DNA of 49,188 nucleotides from assembly GCA_003022945.1 (NCBI GenBank), contig PXRZ01000062.1, positions 1-49,188 of the forward strand, written 5' to 3'. Both the position numbers and the translations under genes were made by a program. The notes below the pieces were generated by a model, which made no database searches, was not told the origin of the DNA, and worked only from the letters and a program-made list of their open reading frames with translations. Shown one piece after another: positions 24,754 through 34,494 of the stretch (positions are counted from its first letter, which is position 1; each line of letters starts with the position of its first letter). The DNA comes from Halobacteriales archaeon QS_8_69_73 (lineage in GTDB: Archaea > Halobacteriota > Halobacteria > Halobacteriales > Haloarculaceae).

Positions 24754-26737
24754 TCAACCGTGCGAGACCGCCCGCTCGAAGAACGCCTCCGTCAGCTTCC
24801 GCTCGGCGGCCCGGAGGTGCTGGTGGTACGTCGAGCGGTCGATATCCATCGACTCGGCCAGCTCCTCGCCGGTGACCGAGCGGTTCCACTCGTAGTAGCC
24901 GCTGACGTGGGCCTTCCGCAGCGCCGTCAGCTGGCGCTCGGTGAGCCGCTTCTCGAGGTCGGCGATGAACCCCCGCTTCGTCTGCGGCGGCCGCTCCCGC
25001 TCGCGGTGAGCGGCCAGCTCCGTCTCCGGGTACCGCTCCTTGATCAGCCCGACGATGGCCCGGATCTCGCTTTCCTTCGGGAGCTCGATGGACAGTTCGG
25101 CGGTGCCGTTGTCGGCCTCGATCGACTGCACCTTGACGCCGCGTTCCGCCAGAATCGCCGTGATGGAGTCGTCGGTGACCCCGAACTCCCACAGCGTCGT
25201 CTCGTCGTAGTCGTGAATGGGCGTCGCCGACCGGATGTTCGCGGAGTCGTCGACGATGTCCCGGACGGCCTCGGCGTCGGCGTCGGTGTCGAAGAACATC
25301 AGCACCGAGCCGTCGTCGCGGTAGACCGACCCCTGGAACTCCAGCGAACAGCCGGCCGTCGCCGAGACGTCGACGAAAAAGAGATCGGCGTCGGTCGTCT
25401 CGAGGGCGAGTTCGGTGACGCTATCGGAGGCGAGAATGCGACCCCGCTCGAGGGCGTTGATCGCCGTCCCGGCCGCCCGGCCCAGCGCCTCCAGGACGAC
25501 GGCCTCGTGTTCGTTCAGCGCGTCGCCGTCCGTCGTGTACAGCGTCAGCACGCCGTACGTCGTCTCGCCGTACGACAGCGGTACCGCGGCGATGCCGGAC
25601 AGCGCTTCGGCGTCGAGCCACGGCATCCCGTCGGCCGCCGCCGCGAGGGCGTCGTCGTCCCTGACGACTTCAAGTTCGCCCATCTCGTAGGCGGTCACGG
25701 TCGGGTCGGGCTCCGACGTCTCGTAGGCCGTCACGGTCGGACCGGGCTCCGACGTCGAGAGGTCGACCGTCAGGGCGTCGTCCGGCGGGGCCCACTCGCC
25801 GGCGTGCGTGCTGGCGACGAGCGTCTCCGTGGAGAAGTCGGGGACGCCGACCCAGCCGAACTCGTAGGTGTCGACGACCGCCACCCGGTCGCAGACGGCG
25901 GCCTCGATTTCCGACCGCGAGCCGGCCTGCACCAGCTCCCGGGTGACGTCCTGCAGGAGACCGTCGATGCGGACCAGCAGGTGCTCCAGTTCGGCCTCGC
26001 GGTGTCTGGCCTCCATTTCCGCCTGCTTCCGGTTGGTGATGTCGGTCTGGAAGCCGACGAAGTTGGTCACGTCCTCGGGGCCGTGGACCGGCGCGAGGTC
26101 GACCCGGTTCCAGAACGGCTCCCCGTCGGCCCGGTAGTTCAGCAGCTCGACGGACACCGGCTCGCCTTGGTCGACGGCCTCCCGCATCGCGTCGATGGCC
26201 TCCTGGTCGGAGTTCTGCCCCTGGAGGAACCGGCAGTTGCGGCCGACCGACTCCGCCTTGTCGTAGCCCGTCAGCCGCTCGAAGGCGTCGTTGATGTATA
26301 TCATCGGGTTGTCGGGCCTGTTCGGGTCGGTGATGGTGATGCCGACCGGCGCCTCGTCGATGGCCGACCGCCGCCTCGACGCGGTCGGTCAGCAGCGACC
26401 CGACTTCGGGGTCCGACGCCGGGACGAACTCCGAGACGTCGGCGGCGACGGCCCGGCTGGCGACCCCGCCGTCGTCCGGCTCCGCCAGCAGGACGACCGG
26501 CAGCGACGGCGCCGACTCCCGGACGGCCTCGAGGAACGCGAGCCCGTCGGTGGCCTCGTCGTGGGTGGCGACGATGCAGTCGACGTCGGAGCCGACGTCG
26601 CCGGCGTCCGGGATCCCGTCCGCGGTGGTCACCGAGAGGCCGTCCTGCGCGCCCAGCGCGGACCGCGCCGTCTGCCACCGGCCGGGCCGGTCGGTAACGA
26701 ACAGTACGCGTGCCGCCGGACCCATCATTTCCATCAT
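24754..26737 (-). pseudogene. bat: Bacterioopsin activator Bat, split by a frameshift
   Basis: From ATG 26737 the first 120 residues form a degenerate receiver-like domain (ARVLFVTDRPGRWQTARSAL, SLPVVLLAEPDD) that breaks off at about 26365. A second frame then continues without loss of the conserved segment: a PAS domain with the LOV-like sequence GRNCRFLQGQNSD, a PAC region (FVGFQTDITNRKQAE), a GAF domain (GIAAVPLSYGETTYGVLTLY), the Bat-specific domain and the HTH_10 (RLTERQLTALRKAHVSGYYE, EELAESMDIDRSTYHQHLR). One base removed near 26362 would join the frames, but the inter-domain linker is also shorter than usual. The GRNCRFLQG cysteine would allow a flavin adduct. From 26304 the rest could still be made as a PAS-GAF-HTH protein. 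A 12-residue tandem repeat (SEPGPTVTAYET/SEPDPTVTAYEM) lies in the GAF region. Confidence 0.85.
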
Positions 26738-26765
26738 CGTGCTCTCTCTGACTAAGGTGCTTCTG

Positions 26766-26775
26766 TGTAATAAGC
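26766..26775 (-). promoter_or_regulatory. TATA-like box of bat
   Basis: GCTTATTACA on the minus strand about 30 nt upstream of the bat ATG at 26737. Confidence 0.5.
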
Positions 26776-26950
26776 GTGGCTAGTCGTGGTAGTCTGGCGC
26801 CGCCGTCGCTTCGGATGGAAATTCCTGGTCGATCCGGACTTCGCGCCGGGCCGGCCGGGCGGACGGCACGGTCGGTCCGGGCGGGCGGTATCTAAAACGG
26901 CTCTTTGTCCTTAGCGGAGGTGTTTACCGGTGGTCGCAGTAGCCGGCTCC

Positions 26951-28879
26951 ATGAGCCGGACCGCCTCGCTGTCGACCGTTCAGGTGGCCGTCGTCCTCGC
27001 TGTCATCCTCGCCGCCGGCGGCATCGGCGCGGTCGTCCTGGCGGACGTGTCGCCGGCCGACCGCCCCGCGGACGGTACCGTCCAGGAGCCCACGGTGTCG
27101 ACGTTCGACTCCGCCGAGGAGTTCCGGTCGTACCTCCGGGCGACCGACCGGCCGAACCGGGCGTTTCGGGGCGACGAGGTCTCCCGGGAGGTCGAGACCG
27201 CCGATGCGGGCGGCGACGCGGCACCGGGCGATGACGCCCCCGTGCAGACCGGGACGCCCGTCGAGGAAGCGTCCACCCGGAGCGCCGACGCTACCGACGG
27301 CGAGCGCCGCGCCTCCGACACCAACGTCCAGGTGGCAGGCGTCGACGAACCTGACGTCCTGAAGACGACGTCGGAGACGGTCTACTACTCGCCGCGGGAC
27401 CGCCCCAAGGTGGTCCGCGACGCTGGCGACGACAACCTAGGCCGCGAGACGGGCGTCCGGCTCATCGACGCGAGCGACCCCGCTGCCCCGGCGGTCGCCG
27501 GCCGGCTAGACGTCTCCGGGAAGCTACTGCTGGCCGGCGACACCCTCGTCGTCTTCGGCGGCGACGCCGTCGTCGGCTACGACGTCGCCGACCGCGAGGA
27601 CCCCGAGCGGACGTGGTCGCGGGAGCTGTCGAGCCGCGTCGTCACCGCCCGGCTCCACGCCGACACCGTCTATCTGATCACCGCCGACGGCGTCGACCGG
27701 CGCGAACCCTGTCCCGTCGAGCCGATGGACGGCGTCTCGGTGCCCTGCACCGAGGTCCATCACCCCGCGGAGCCGACGGCCGTCGACACCACCTACACGG
27801 TGACGCTGCTCGACCCGGCCGACGGTTCGGTCGACGACTCCGCGTCGTTCGTCGGCTCGGGCGGGGACACCGTGGTCCACGTCTCGCCCGGCACCGTCCA
27901 CGTGACCTACCCCCAGCAGGTCGACCGTACGGAGGTGATGGCCCGATTCCTGCAAGAGAACCAGTCCGACAGACTAGACGACGAGACGCTCGACCGCATC
28001 GAGGAGATACAGGGCTACGACATCGGGCCGCGGGCGAAGCGGATCGAGCTCCGACGGGCGGTCCGCAACTGGCTGGCCGGCCTTCCCGAGTCCGAGCGTC
28101 GCGAGGCCGAACGGGAGTTCTTCGAGGACAGACGGGCGTGGGCCGCCGAGAACAAGCGTCAGTTCGTCCGCACCGGTATCGTCGCCTTCGACGTGACGGG
28201 TGTCGACGGCGAGAACCCGACCGTCGCGGCCGGCGCGACCGGGTCGGTCCCCGGGCGGCCGCTCGACCAGTTCTCGGTGGACGTCGACGACGGCGAGTTC
28301 CGCATCGCCACCACCGTCCCCGGCGCGATGGGGGCCGACAGTGAGAACGACCTCTACATCCTCGACGAGTCCCTGGAGGTGACCGGCTCCGTGACGGGGA
28401 TGGGCGTCACCGAGCGCATCTACTCGGTCCGCTACGTCGGCGACGAGGCCTACGTCGTCACGTTCCGGAAGCTCCCCGGCTTCTCGTCGTACCTCCATCC
28501 CCTCCCGGGCGACCGCGTGCTCGGCATCGGCGAGGAGGACGGCAAGGTGAAGCTCGTCGTCTTCGACGTCTCGGACCCCTCGAATCCGACCGTCGAGACC
28601 GACCGGACACTCGACGCCCGGTTCTCGGCGGTCGCCGACAGCCACCACGCGTTCCTGCTGGACCGCCGCAACGGGGTGTTCTTCTTGCCCGCCGGCGAGA
28701 CGGCCTACGTGTTCGATTACACCGACGGCCTCTCCGTGGAGACCACCGTCGCCACCGGCGACCGTGTCCGGCGGACCGCCTACGTCGGCGACTATCTCTA
28801 CGTCTTCGACGACGATTCCATCACCGTCATCGACGAGCGCGACTGGGAGCGGACCGAGGAGCCGCCGCTCGCGGGGTAA
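26951..28879 (+). CDS. Secreted beta-propeller domain protein with an in-frame deletion
   Basis: From ATG 26951 the product is 642 residues with an N-terminal membrane/signal segment (TVQVAVVLAVILAAGGIGAV), an acidic Ser/Thr/Asp linker and a beta-propeller of the Beta_propel (PF09826-like) family: TNVQVAGVDEPDVLKTTSET, RIYSVRYVGDEAYVVTF, PGFSSYLHP and VVFDVSDPSNPTVE. The family normally has about 22 residues of the type DPFYVLDLSDP...GEL between VTFR and the KLPGFSSYLHP segment; here VTFR is joined directly to KLPGF (about 28470). The frame is kept, but one blade strand set is missing. A TTTACC box 26 nt upstream favours ATG 26951 over GTG 26930. It faces outward; ligands are unknown. Confidence 0.85.
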   Translation: MSRTASLSTVQVAVVLAVILAAGGIGAVVLADVSPADRPADGTVQEPTVSTFDSAEEFRSYLRATDRPNRAFRGDEVSREVETADAGGDAAPGDDAPVQTGTPVEEASTRSADATDGERRASDTNVQVAGVDEPDVLKTTSETVYYSPRDRPKVVRDAGDDNLGRETGVRLIDASDPAAPAVAGRLDVSGKLLLAGDTLVVFGGDAVVGYDVADREDPERTWSRELSSRVVTARLHADTVYLITADGVDRREPCPVEPMDGVSVPCTEVHHPAEPTAVDTTYTVTLLDPADGSVDDSASFVGSGGDTVVHVSPGTVHVTYPQQVDRTEVMARFLQENQSDRLDDETLDRIEEIQGYDIGPRAKRIELRRAVRNWLAGLPESERREAEREFFEDRRAWAAENKRQFVRTGIVAFDVTGVDGENPTVAAGATGSVPGRPLDQFSVDVDDGEFRIATTVPGAMGADSENDLYILDESLEVTGSVTGMGVTERIYSVRYVGDEAYVVTFRKLPGFSSYLHPLPGDRVLGIGEEDGKVKLVVFDVSDPSNPTVETDRTLDARFSAVADSHHAFLLDRRNGVFFLPAGETAYVFDYTDGLSVETTVATGDRVRRTAYVGDYLYVFDDDSITVIDERDWERTEEPPLAG

Positions 28880-28914
28880 GCGGCTCGCCACCCGGCGGGC
28901 TATCGTCTCAGTTC

Positions 28915-29904
28915 TTAATCATCGCCGACGTTCAGCAGCGAGTGAGCCTCGGCGACGTTGCCGCCGTTCTCGGCGGTCCGGCGGACGCTCTCGACGGCCC
29001 GGCCGTAGAGGTACGCCGCCTCGCCGCCGTCGTCGTACAGCCGGCGGTCGAGGGCGTCGAGTTCCGGGCGGATCTCCGCCCGGCGCTCCAGTGCCGTCGT
29101 CGCATCACCGTCGAGCGCTGCCGTCAGGATGCCGCGGGCGTCGCCGGCCAGCTTCTCGAGACGGTCGCCGACGGCCGGCGACGGGGCCGCCGGCTGTCGG
29201 GCCGCCACGTCGGCGACCCGTTCGGCGTGGTCGGCCACCCGCTCGAGGTAGCGGGCGACCCGGAACCGGGTGAGCGCCTCGAGCCGGCCGGCCTCCAGAC
29301 GGTCGGCCTCGCGAACGTCGCCCAGCACGCGGTAGAACTGCCGGCAGACGAGCGCGAACAGCCGGTCGACGTCGTCGTCGCGGGCGGCGACGTGCTCGGC
29401 GAGCGCCGCGTCGTCGGCGACGACGGCTTCGACGGCCTCCCGGTGCATCGGTACCACGAGCCCGCGCAGTTGGTCGACGGTCTCCGCCGGCGACACCTCC
29501 GTCGAGTCCAGCAGGCTCCGGACCGTCAGCTCCGAGTCGGTCTCGCCGGCCACCTGAACGCCGACCAGCTCCGTGACGGCCGACATCGCCGCGCGGCGCT
29601 TCTCGGCGCCGAGGCCCGTCGGCGAGCGGACCGTTATCTCGTCGGCGCCGGCGGCGTACGCCGCCCGAACCCGGCGCCGCAGGACGTCGGCGCCGAGCCG
29701 GTCGGCATCCAGCGTGGCCGCCCGGTCGCCGTCGGGTCCGGCGGCGACCACCAGTCGGTCCTCGAAGGGATAGATCGACAGCCCCGTCCCGGGGCCGATG
29801 TCCCGGTCTTGGGCCCACCCCTTCGGAATGGAAACGGTGAACGTCGAGCCGCCGGCCAACTGTACCGTCCGTTCGACCGGGCCGTCAGAGGCGTGCGGAC
29901 TCAT
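28915..29904 (-). CDS. AbrB-domain plus PhoU-domain regulator
   Basis: From ATG 29904 the 329-residue product begins with a SpoVT/AbrB-like DNA-binding fold (RTVQLAGGSTFTVSIPKGWA, GLSIYPFEDRLVVAA) and continues with PhoU-type helical repeats (LVVPMHREAVEAVVADDAAL, RVARYLERVADHAERVADVA). This fusion is common in haloarchaea, where it is the last gene of pst operons and is thought to link phosphate uptake to transcription. Its ATG overlaps the phoU stop (TAATG), showing coupling. It ends 35 bp from the convergent beta-propeller gene. Cytoplasmic. Confidence 0.92.
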   Translation of the reverse strand: MSPHASDGPVERTVQLAGGSTFTVSIPKGWAQDRDIGPGTGLSIYPFEDRLVVAAGPDGDRAATLDADRLGADVLRRRVRAAYAAGADEITVRSPTGLGAEKRRAAMSAVTELVGVQVAGETDSELTVRSLLDSTEVSPAETVDQLRGLVVPMHREAVEAVVADDAALAEHVAARDDDVDRLFALVCRQFYRVLGDVREADRLEAGRLEALTRFRVARYLERVADHAERVADVAARQPAAPSPAVGDRLEKLAGDARGILTAALDGDATTALERRAEIRPELDALDRRLYDDGGEAAYLYGRAVESVRRTAENGGNVAEAHSLLNVGDD

Positions 29905-30569
29905 TAGTAGAGGAGCTCGTCGTCTTGATCGTCCATGTAGACGACGCGCGCACAGACGTTGACGGCGTGGTCGCCGACCCGCTCGAGGTCCCGGACCGTC
30001 AACAGGAGCCGCCGGGCGTCCGCGAGGATGGTTCCGGTGTCGTCGCCGTACTCCGTCCGGAGCAGGTCCCCGACGACGGTCTCGGCGGCCGTCTCGCAGA
30101 GCCGGTCGATCTCGTCGTCGCGGGCGGCGACCTCCCGGGCGGCCGCCGCGTCGCCGTCGTCGTACGCCTCGAGGGCGTCGACCAGCATCGACCGCGCGCG
30201 CTCGCCGACGTGGCGGATGTCGACCTCCGGGTAGCGCTCTCGCTCGGCGGCGACGGCGTGCGCCGCGAGGTTGGTCGCCAGGTCGGCGACGCGCTCGAGG
30301 TCGGTGATGATCTTGAACGACGAGGCGACGAACCGGAGGTCGCCGGCGACGGGCTGTTGCAGCGCGAACAGGTCGATACAATCGCCCTCCAGCTCGAGAT
30401 AGCGGTCGTTGATGACGTCGTCGCCGTCGATTATCTCCGCGGCCAGCGTCTCGTCTTTCGATTCCAGCGCCGCCAGGGCGTCGTCGTAGGCCGACACCAC
30501 CATCTCGCCCATCGCGAGAACGTCTCCCCGGAGCGAATCGAGCTGCCGTTGGTAGTCGTTGCGGGCCAT
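29904..30569 (-). CDS. phoU: Phosphate uptake regulator PhoU
   Basis: The 221-residue all-helical protein has the two PhoU repeats, each with the metal-binding E/DxxxD signature: KIITDLERVADLATNLAAHA and LTVRDLERVGDHAVNVCARV. MARNDYQRQLDSLRGDVLAM is a normal N-terminus. PhoU restrains phosphate import through PstB and, in bacteria, signals to PhoR; haloarchaea lack that kinase pair in this locus. It starts 2 bp after pstB ends, so the two are co-transcribed. Confidence 0.95.
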   Translation of the reverse strand: MARNDYQRQLDSLRGDVLAMGEMVVSAYDDALAALESKDETLAAEIIDGDDVINDRYLELEGDCIDLFALQQPVAGDLRFVASSFKIITDLERVADLATNLAAHAVAAERERYPEVDIRHVGERARSMLVDALEAYDDGDAAAAREVAARDDEIDRLCETAAETVVGDLLRTEYGDDTGTILADARRLLLTVRDLERVGDHAVNVCARVVYMDDQDDELLY

Positions 30570-30571
30570 CG

Positions 30572-31441
30572 CTATCCGAACTTGCCGGTGATGTAGTCCT
30601 CGACGCGCTGGTGCTCCGGGTTCTCGAAGATCTTCTCGGTGTCGTCGTACTCGACGAGTTCGCCGCCGGTGAGGAACACGGCCGTCCGGTCGGAGATGCG
30701 GGCGGCCTGCTGCATGTTGTGGGTGACGATGACGACGGTGTACTCCTCGGCGAGGTCGTCGATGAGGTCCTCGATCTTCGAGCCGGCGACCGGGTCCAGC
30801 GCGGAGGTGGGCTCGTCCATCAGGATCACTTCGGGGTCGACCGCAATGGCCCGCGCGATACAGAGCCGTTGTTGCTGGCCCCCCGACAGGTCCATCGCGC
30901 TCTCGTCGAGCTGATCGTTGACTTCGTCCCACAGTGCTGCGTCCTTCAGCGCCTGTTCGACCTTCTCGTCGAGGTGTTCCGTGCGGTTCTGGACCCGAAG
31001 TCCGTACGCGACGTTGTCGTAGATGCTCTTCGGGAAGGGGTTCGGGTGCTGGAAGACCATCCCGATGCGTCGACGGAGCGCGACTGGGTCGACGTCATCG
31101 CCGTACATGTCCATTCCCCCGAAGCGGACCTCACCCTCGATGATCGCCGCTTCGACGAGGTCGTTCATCCGATTGATACACCGGAGGTAAGTCGACTTCC
31201 CGCAACCCGACGGTCCGATGATGGCGGTCACCTCCCGCTCGTGGATCTCCATGTTGACGTCGTGGAGCGCGCGTTCGTCGCCGTAGTAGACGTTCAGGTC
31301 CCGTGTCTCGATGACCGCCTCTTCGGTTCCGGGTCGTCGATCCTTCGTGTCCGTATCGGCGACCTCCATGCCTATCAGCGAGGAATCCACCGCACCCTCG
31401 CTTTCGTCGTCCGATTCGTCGTCGAGTTCTTCCTTGCTCAT
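30572..31441 (-). CDS. pstB: Phosphate ABC transporter ATPase PstB
   Basis: The 289-residue product has an acidic haloarchaeal N-terminal extension (about 45 residues), Walker [34 protein letters not shown], signature [15 protein letters not shown], Walker [14 protein letters not shown] and the H-loop [21 protein letters not shown] and [10 protein letters not shown] mark it as PstB rather than another ABC ATPase. It lies 18 bp after pstA. Confidence 0.96.
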   Translation of the reverse strand: MSKEELDDESDDESEGAVDSSLIGMEVADTDTKDRRPGTEEAVIETRDLNVYYGDERALHDVNMEIHEREVTAIIGPSGCGKSTYLRCINRMNDLVEAAIIEGEVRFGGMDMYGDDVDPVALRRRIGMVFQHPNPFPKSIYDNVAYGLRVQNRTEHLDEKVEQALKDAALWDEVNDQLDESAMDLSGGQQQRLCIARAIAVDPEVILMDEPTSALDPVAGSKIEDLIDDLAEEYTVVIVTHNMQQAARISDRTAVFLTGGELVEYDDTEKIFENPEHQRVEDYITGKFG

Positions 31442-31459
31442 TGTGATCAGTCCCGTGGA

Positions 31460-33313
31460 TTACGTATCGTTCGTCTGATATCGGTTCCGGAGGAGTATCG
31501 CGACGGCGTTCATCGTGAGCATCAACGCGAGCAACACGATAGCCAGGGCCGCGAGGACGCCTTTCCTGTATTCCGGAATCGCGTTGGCTGACGACGAGTA
31601 GATTCGCAGCGGGAGCGCGACACCGCTGGCGAACAGCCCGTCCGGGGTGCTACCCGACACCGCCAGAGAGATGATGAGCAGCGGCGCGGTCTCCCCGATC
31701 GCTCGCCCCAGCGCGAGGATGGTGCCGGTCAGGATGCCCGGCACTGCCTCCGGAAGCACGACGTTCCGGAGGGTCTGCCACCGGCTCGCACCCATCCCGT
31801 AGGAGCCCCGACGGAGGGAGTCCGGCACCGCGCGGATGGCCTCCTGAGCGGAGACGATCACGATCGGCAGTATCAGTAGCCCGAGCGTCGCCCCTGCGGT
31901 GAAGACGATTCCGGGCGGGAAATCGAGAACGTTGTTGAACAGGGCGAGGCCGAGCAGCCCGTACACCACGGACGGAACCCCCGCCAGGTTCGCGATGTTG
32001 ACCTCGGTGAAGTTCGCGAACCGTCCCGCCAGCCCCGTATTCGGCGCGTACTCCTCGAGATATATCGCCGCGCCGACCCCGACCGGGAACGACATCAGTG
32101 CCATGACGCTAACGATCATGATCGAGCCGACGATCTCGGGATATGCACCGGCTTCCGTCGGGTCGAGTCCGTTCCAGGTGCTCAATAGTAGCGTCGGCGT
32201 GATCCACGTATCGGGGCCGGTGGCATTGATAACGTCCTCGAGGAGCGCCCCGAGCAGGACGCCACCGATGAGCACGAACGGCCCGAGGAGTCCGATGCGT
32301 CCCTCGCGGTCCGCGATGGCGGCGTCGCCGACGACGTACGCCACCGGAACCACCGTTCCCGAGAACATGACGACCCAGAAGGATGGATCGAGAGAGCGTG
32401 CGAGCGCGACACCGCCGACCGCCAGGTTTCCGGCGACGACGGCGCCGCCCGCGACCAGGCCCTCTCTGACGGTCGCACGGCGTCTGACCGCCAGCGCGAC
32501 GACCGCCGCGACCGGCACCCCGACGAGACAGACGTACGCGACCCACGCCGCGAGGACGTCGACGTACGGTTGAAACCAGAAGTCGAATCCGGCCGTCCCG
32601 AGACCACTCAGCGCCGCCACGACCGGCACGAGGACGAACGCCCGTCGCGGGGCGTCTCGCCGGACGAGGTACCAGAGCACGGCGAGCGTCGGGACGCCGG
32701 CCGAGACGGCAGTGACGAGGGCCGGGAGGCCGACCGGGAGTCGAAGCGACCCGAGGACCGGGATCCAGCCGAACAGGAGACCGATCAGATCGAACAGGGC
32801 GAAGACAAAGACCTCGGTGCCGAGAGTCCAGAGGAGCACGACCAGCGTGGACATGACCATCGCCGGACCGACGAACATCGATCGCTCGACGTACTTCGCG
32901 TACCCGGCTATGAGGAGCGGCGAGACGCTGGCCAGCAGAATGTAAAGCAACGGGCCGCGTGGCCCGGTCGCATCGAACACGACCCACGCGGCGAGGCTGA
33001 ACGCGAGCCCACCGAACACCGCCGCGAATGCTCTCGCGTTCATCCGTCGGACCGCCGGTCTCCGGCGGCTGTACAGCGCGAACGCCGACGTGGGAGCGAC
33101 CAGGGTCCCGAAGAACAGGAGATACCACTTCGCCGACGCGGCCTGCGGACCGACCGCGTCGAAGAACATGTACCCGAACAGGACGAGCAGGGCGACGATG
33201 CCGACGAGGGTCGCCGCGATCAGCACTCCCTCGAATGCCTTGCCTTTGAGCTCTTTGAGGCTAAATCGGCCGTCCCGACGGATCGACTCGGCGGGTTCGG
33301 GCTTCGTCGCCAT
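31460..33313 (-). CDS. pstA: Phosphate ABC transporter permease PstA
   Basis: The 617-residue protein is twice the bacterial length. The C-terminal 290 residues are the transport domain (PEIVGSIMIVSVMALMSFPV, GAAIYLEEYAPNTGLAGRF, and the coupling loop RRGSYGMGASRWQTLRNVVL). The N-terminal part adds about eight extra membrane segments, as known in haloarchaeal PstA. The stop of pstC and this ATG are one base apart. Codon and base use fit the operon. Confidence 0.93.
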   Translation of the reverse strand: MATKPEPAESIRRDGRFSLKELKGKAFEGVLIAATLVGIVALLVLFGYMFFDAVGPQAASAKWYLLFFGTLVAPTSAFALYSRRRPAVRRMNARAFAAVFGGLAFSLAAWVVFDATGPRGPLLYILLASVSPLLIAGYAKYVERSMFVGPAMVMSTLVVLLWTLGTEVFVFALFDLIGLLFGWIPVLGSLRLPVGLPALVTAVSAGVPTLAVLWYLVRRDAPRRAFVLVPVVAALSGLGTAGFDFWFQPYVDVLAAWVAYVCLVGVPVAAVVALAVRRRATVREGLVAGGAVVAGNLAVGGVALARSLDPSFWVVMFSGTVVPVAYVVGDAAIADREGRIGLLGPFVLIGGVLLGALLEDVINATGPDTWITPTLLLSTWNGLDPTEAGAYPEIVGSIMIVSVMALMSFPVGVGAAIYLEEYAPNTGLAGRFANFTEVNIANLAGVPSVVYGLLGLALFNNVLDFPPGIVFTAGATLGLLILPIVIVSAQEAIRAVPDSLRRGSYGMGASRWQTLRNVVLPEAVPGILTGTILALGRAIGETAPLLIISLAVSGSTPDGLFASGVALPLRIYSSSANAIPEYRKGVLAALAIVLLALMLTMNAVAILLRNRYQTNDT

Positions 33314-33314
33314 C

Positions 33315-34427
33315 TCAGTACACCTCCCTGAACCGGCGGCGGACGAGTTCTGCGAGTATGTTCATCGTGAGCGTCAGTCCGAACAGCGTCAGTCCGATGG
33401 CGAACATCGCCTCGTACGTGGCCGTTTGCCCGAGCGACTCCGCGCTTGCGATCTTGACTATCGACGCGGTCATCGCCTCGATCGAATCCGTGAAGTTCCG
33501 CAGCACGTTCGGGAAGTAGGGCATTTTCGGGCTCTGGCCGGCGGCCATCGTCACGATCATCGTCTCCCCGATCGCCCGCGAGAGCGCGAGCACGTACGAG
33601 GAGATGATGCCGGAGGCAGCCGCCGGAACCACGACCGACGTCGAGACGTCGAACTTGGTCGACCCGAGCCCGTAGGCGGCCTCACGGAGGCTGTCGGGGA
33701 CCGCACTCATCGCGTCCTCGCTGATGGAAGACACCATGGGGATGATCATGATACCGACGGCGATGCTCGCCGACAGCGCGTTGAACGCCCCCAGCGACGG
33801 GACGACGAACACGAACTCCGAGACGACGAGTGTGAACTCCGGGACGACGAGCGTAAACTCGGGGAGAAGCGGCACGCCGCCGGGGATGATCGGCACCGAG
33901 AACGTCAGCCACGACGGGATGATCGGTACCGAAAAGCCCAGCCACGACGGGATGATGACCTGTTCGATTGGGAGCGGGGCATCGAGAATCGGCGTCAGAT
34001 ACACCAGCGCAAAGTACCCGTAGATGACGGTCGGCACGCCGGCGAGGATTTCGAGCGCCGGCTTCACGACCGAGCGAACGCGGGGGTCCGCGTATTCGCT
34101 GAGATAGATGGCGGCACCGAGCCCGATCGGCAGCGCGACGACGGCCGACCCGACCACGATGATGAGGGTGCCGCTCACGAGCGGCAAGACCCCGTATTCC
34201 GATGGGGCGACGAGCGGCGACCAGTTCGTTCCGGTGAGGAACTTCACGATCGATACGTCCCCGAAGAACGTGAGCGCCCCATTCGACAGCGACAGGATGA
34301 TGCCGAGCGTGACCGCGACGGTCAGGGCGGCACACCCGGCCAGCAGGCGACGGTACAGTCGCTCCTTTCGAACCACGAAGTCCGGACGTTCGAGCGAGGG
34401 CCCGTCCGTACCGCTTTGTCGGCTCAT
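33315..34427 (-). CDS. pstC: Phosphate ABC transporter permease PstC with a repeat-expanded loop
   Basis: The 370-residue protein has the PstC core (GTLIIVVGSAVVALPIGLG, AAIYLSEYADPRVRSVVKP, ILAGVPTVIYGYFALVYL, coupling loop LREAAYGLGSTKFDVSTSVV). Between the helix ending LTPIL and the helix starting FNALSASIAVGIMIIPM it has about 60 residues where relatives have about 20. The extra part is repeated: FSVPIIPSWL twice followed by FSVPIIPGG, then PEFTLVV, PEFTLVV and SEFVFVV. The loop should lie outside the membrane or form a re-entrant hairpin. The gene is otherwise intact and 67 bp from the broken pstS. Confidence 0.93.
   Translation of the reverse strand: MSRQSGTDGPSLERPDFVVRKERLYRRLLAGCAALTVAVTLGIILSLSNGALTFFGDVSIVKFLTGTNWSPLVAPSEYGVLPLVSGTLIIVVGSAVVALPIGLGAAIYLSEYADPRVRSVVKPALEILAGVPTVIYGYFALVYLTPILDAPLPIEQVIIPSWLGFSVPIIPSWLTFSVPIIPGGVPLLPEFTLVVPEFTLVVSEFVFVVPSLGAFNALSASIAVGIMIIPMVSSISEDAMSAVPDSLREAAYGLGSTKFDVSTSVVVPAAASGIISSYVLALSRAIGETMIVTMAAGQSPKMPYFPNVLRNFTDSIEAMTASIVKIASAESLGQTATYEAMFAIGLTLFGLTLTMNILAELVRRRFREVY
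33825..33961 (-). repeat. In-frame tandem repeats in the pstC loop
   Basis: A 36-bp unit containing CACGACGGGATGATCGG (about 33890-33961) is repeated with few changes, next to a 24-bp unit containing CTCCGGGACGACGAG (about 33815-33865). Both keep the pstC frame and give the FSVPIIPSWL and PEFTLVV repeats. Confidence 0.75.
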
Positions 34428-34494
34428 TGGTTGTGGCTATCGTCCGTTGCTGGCGGTATATACGAACCGAATCGTGTTCGAACCATGCGCTTGT

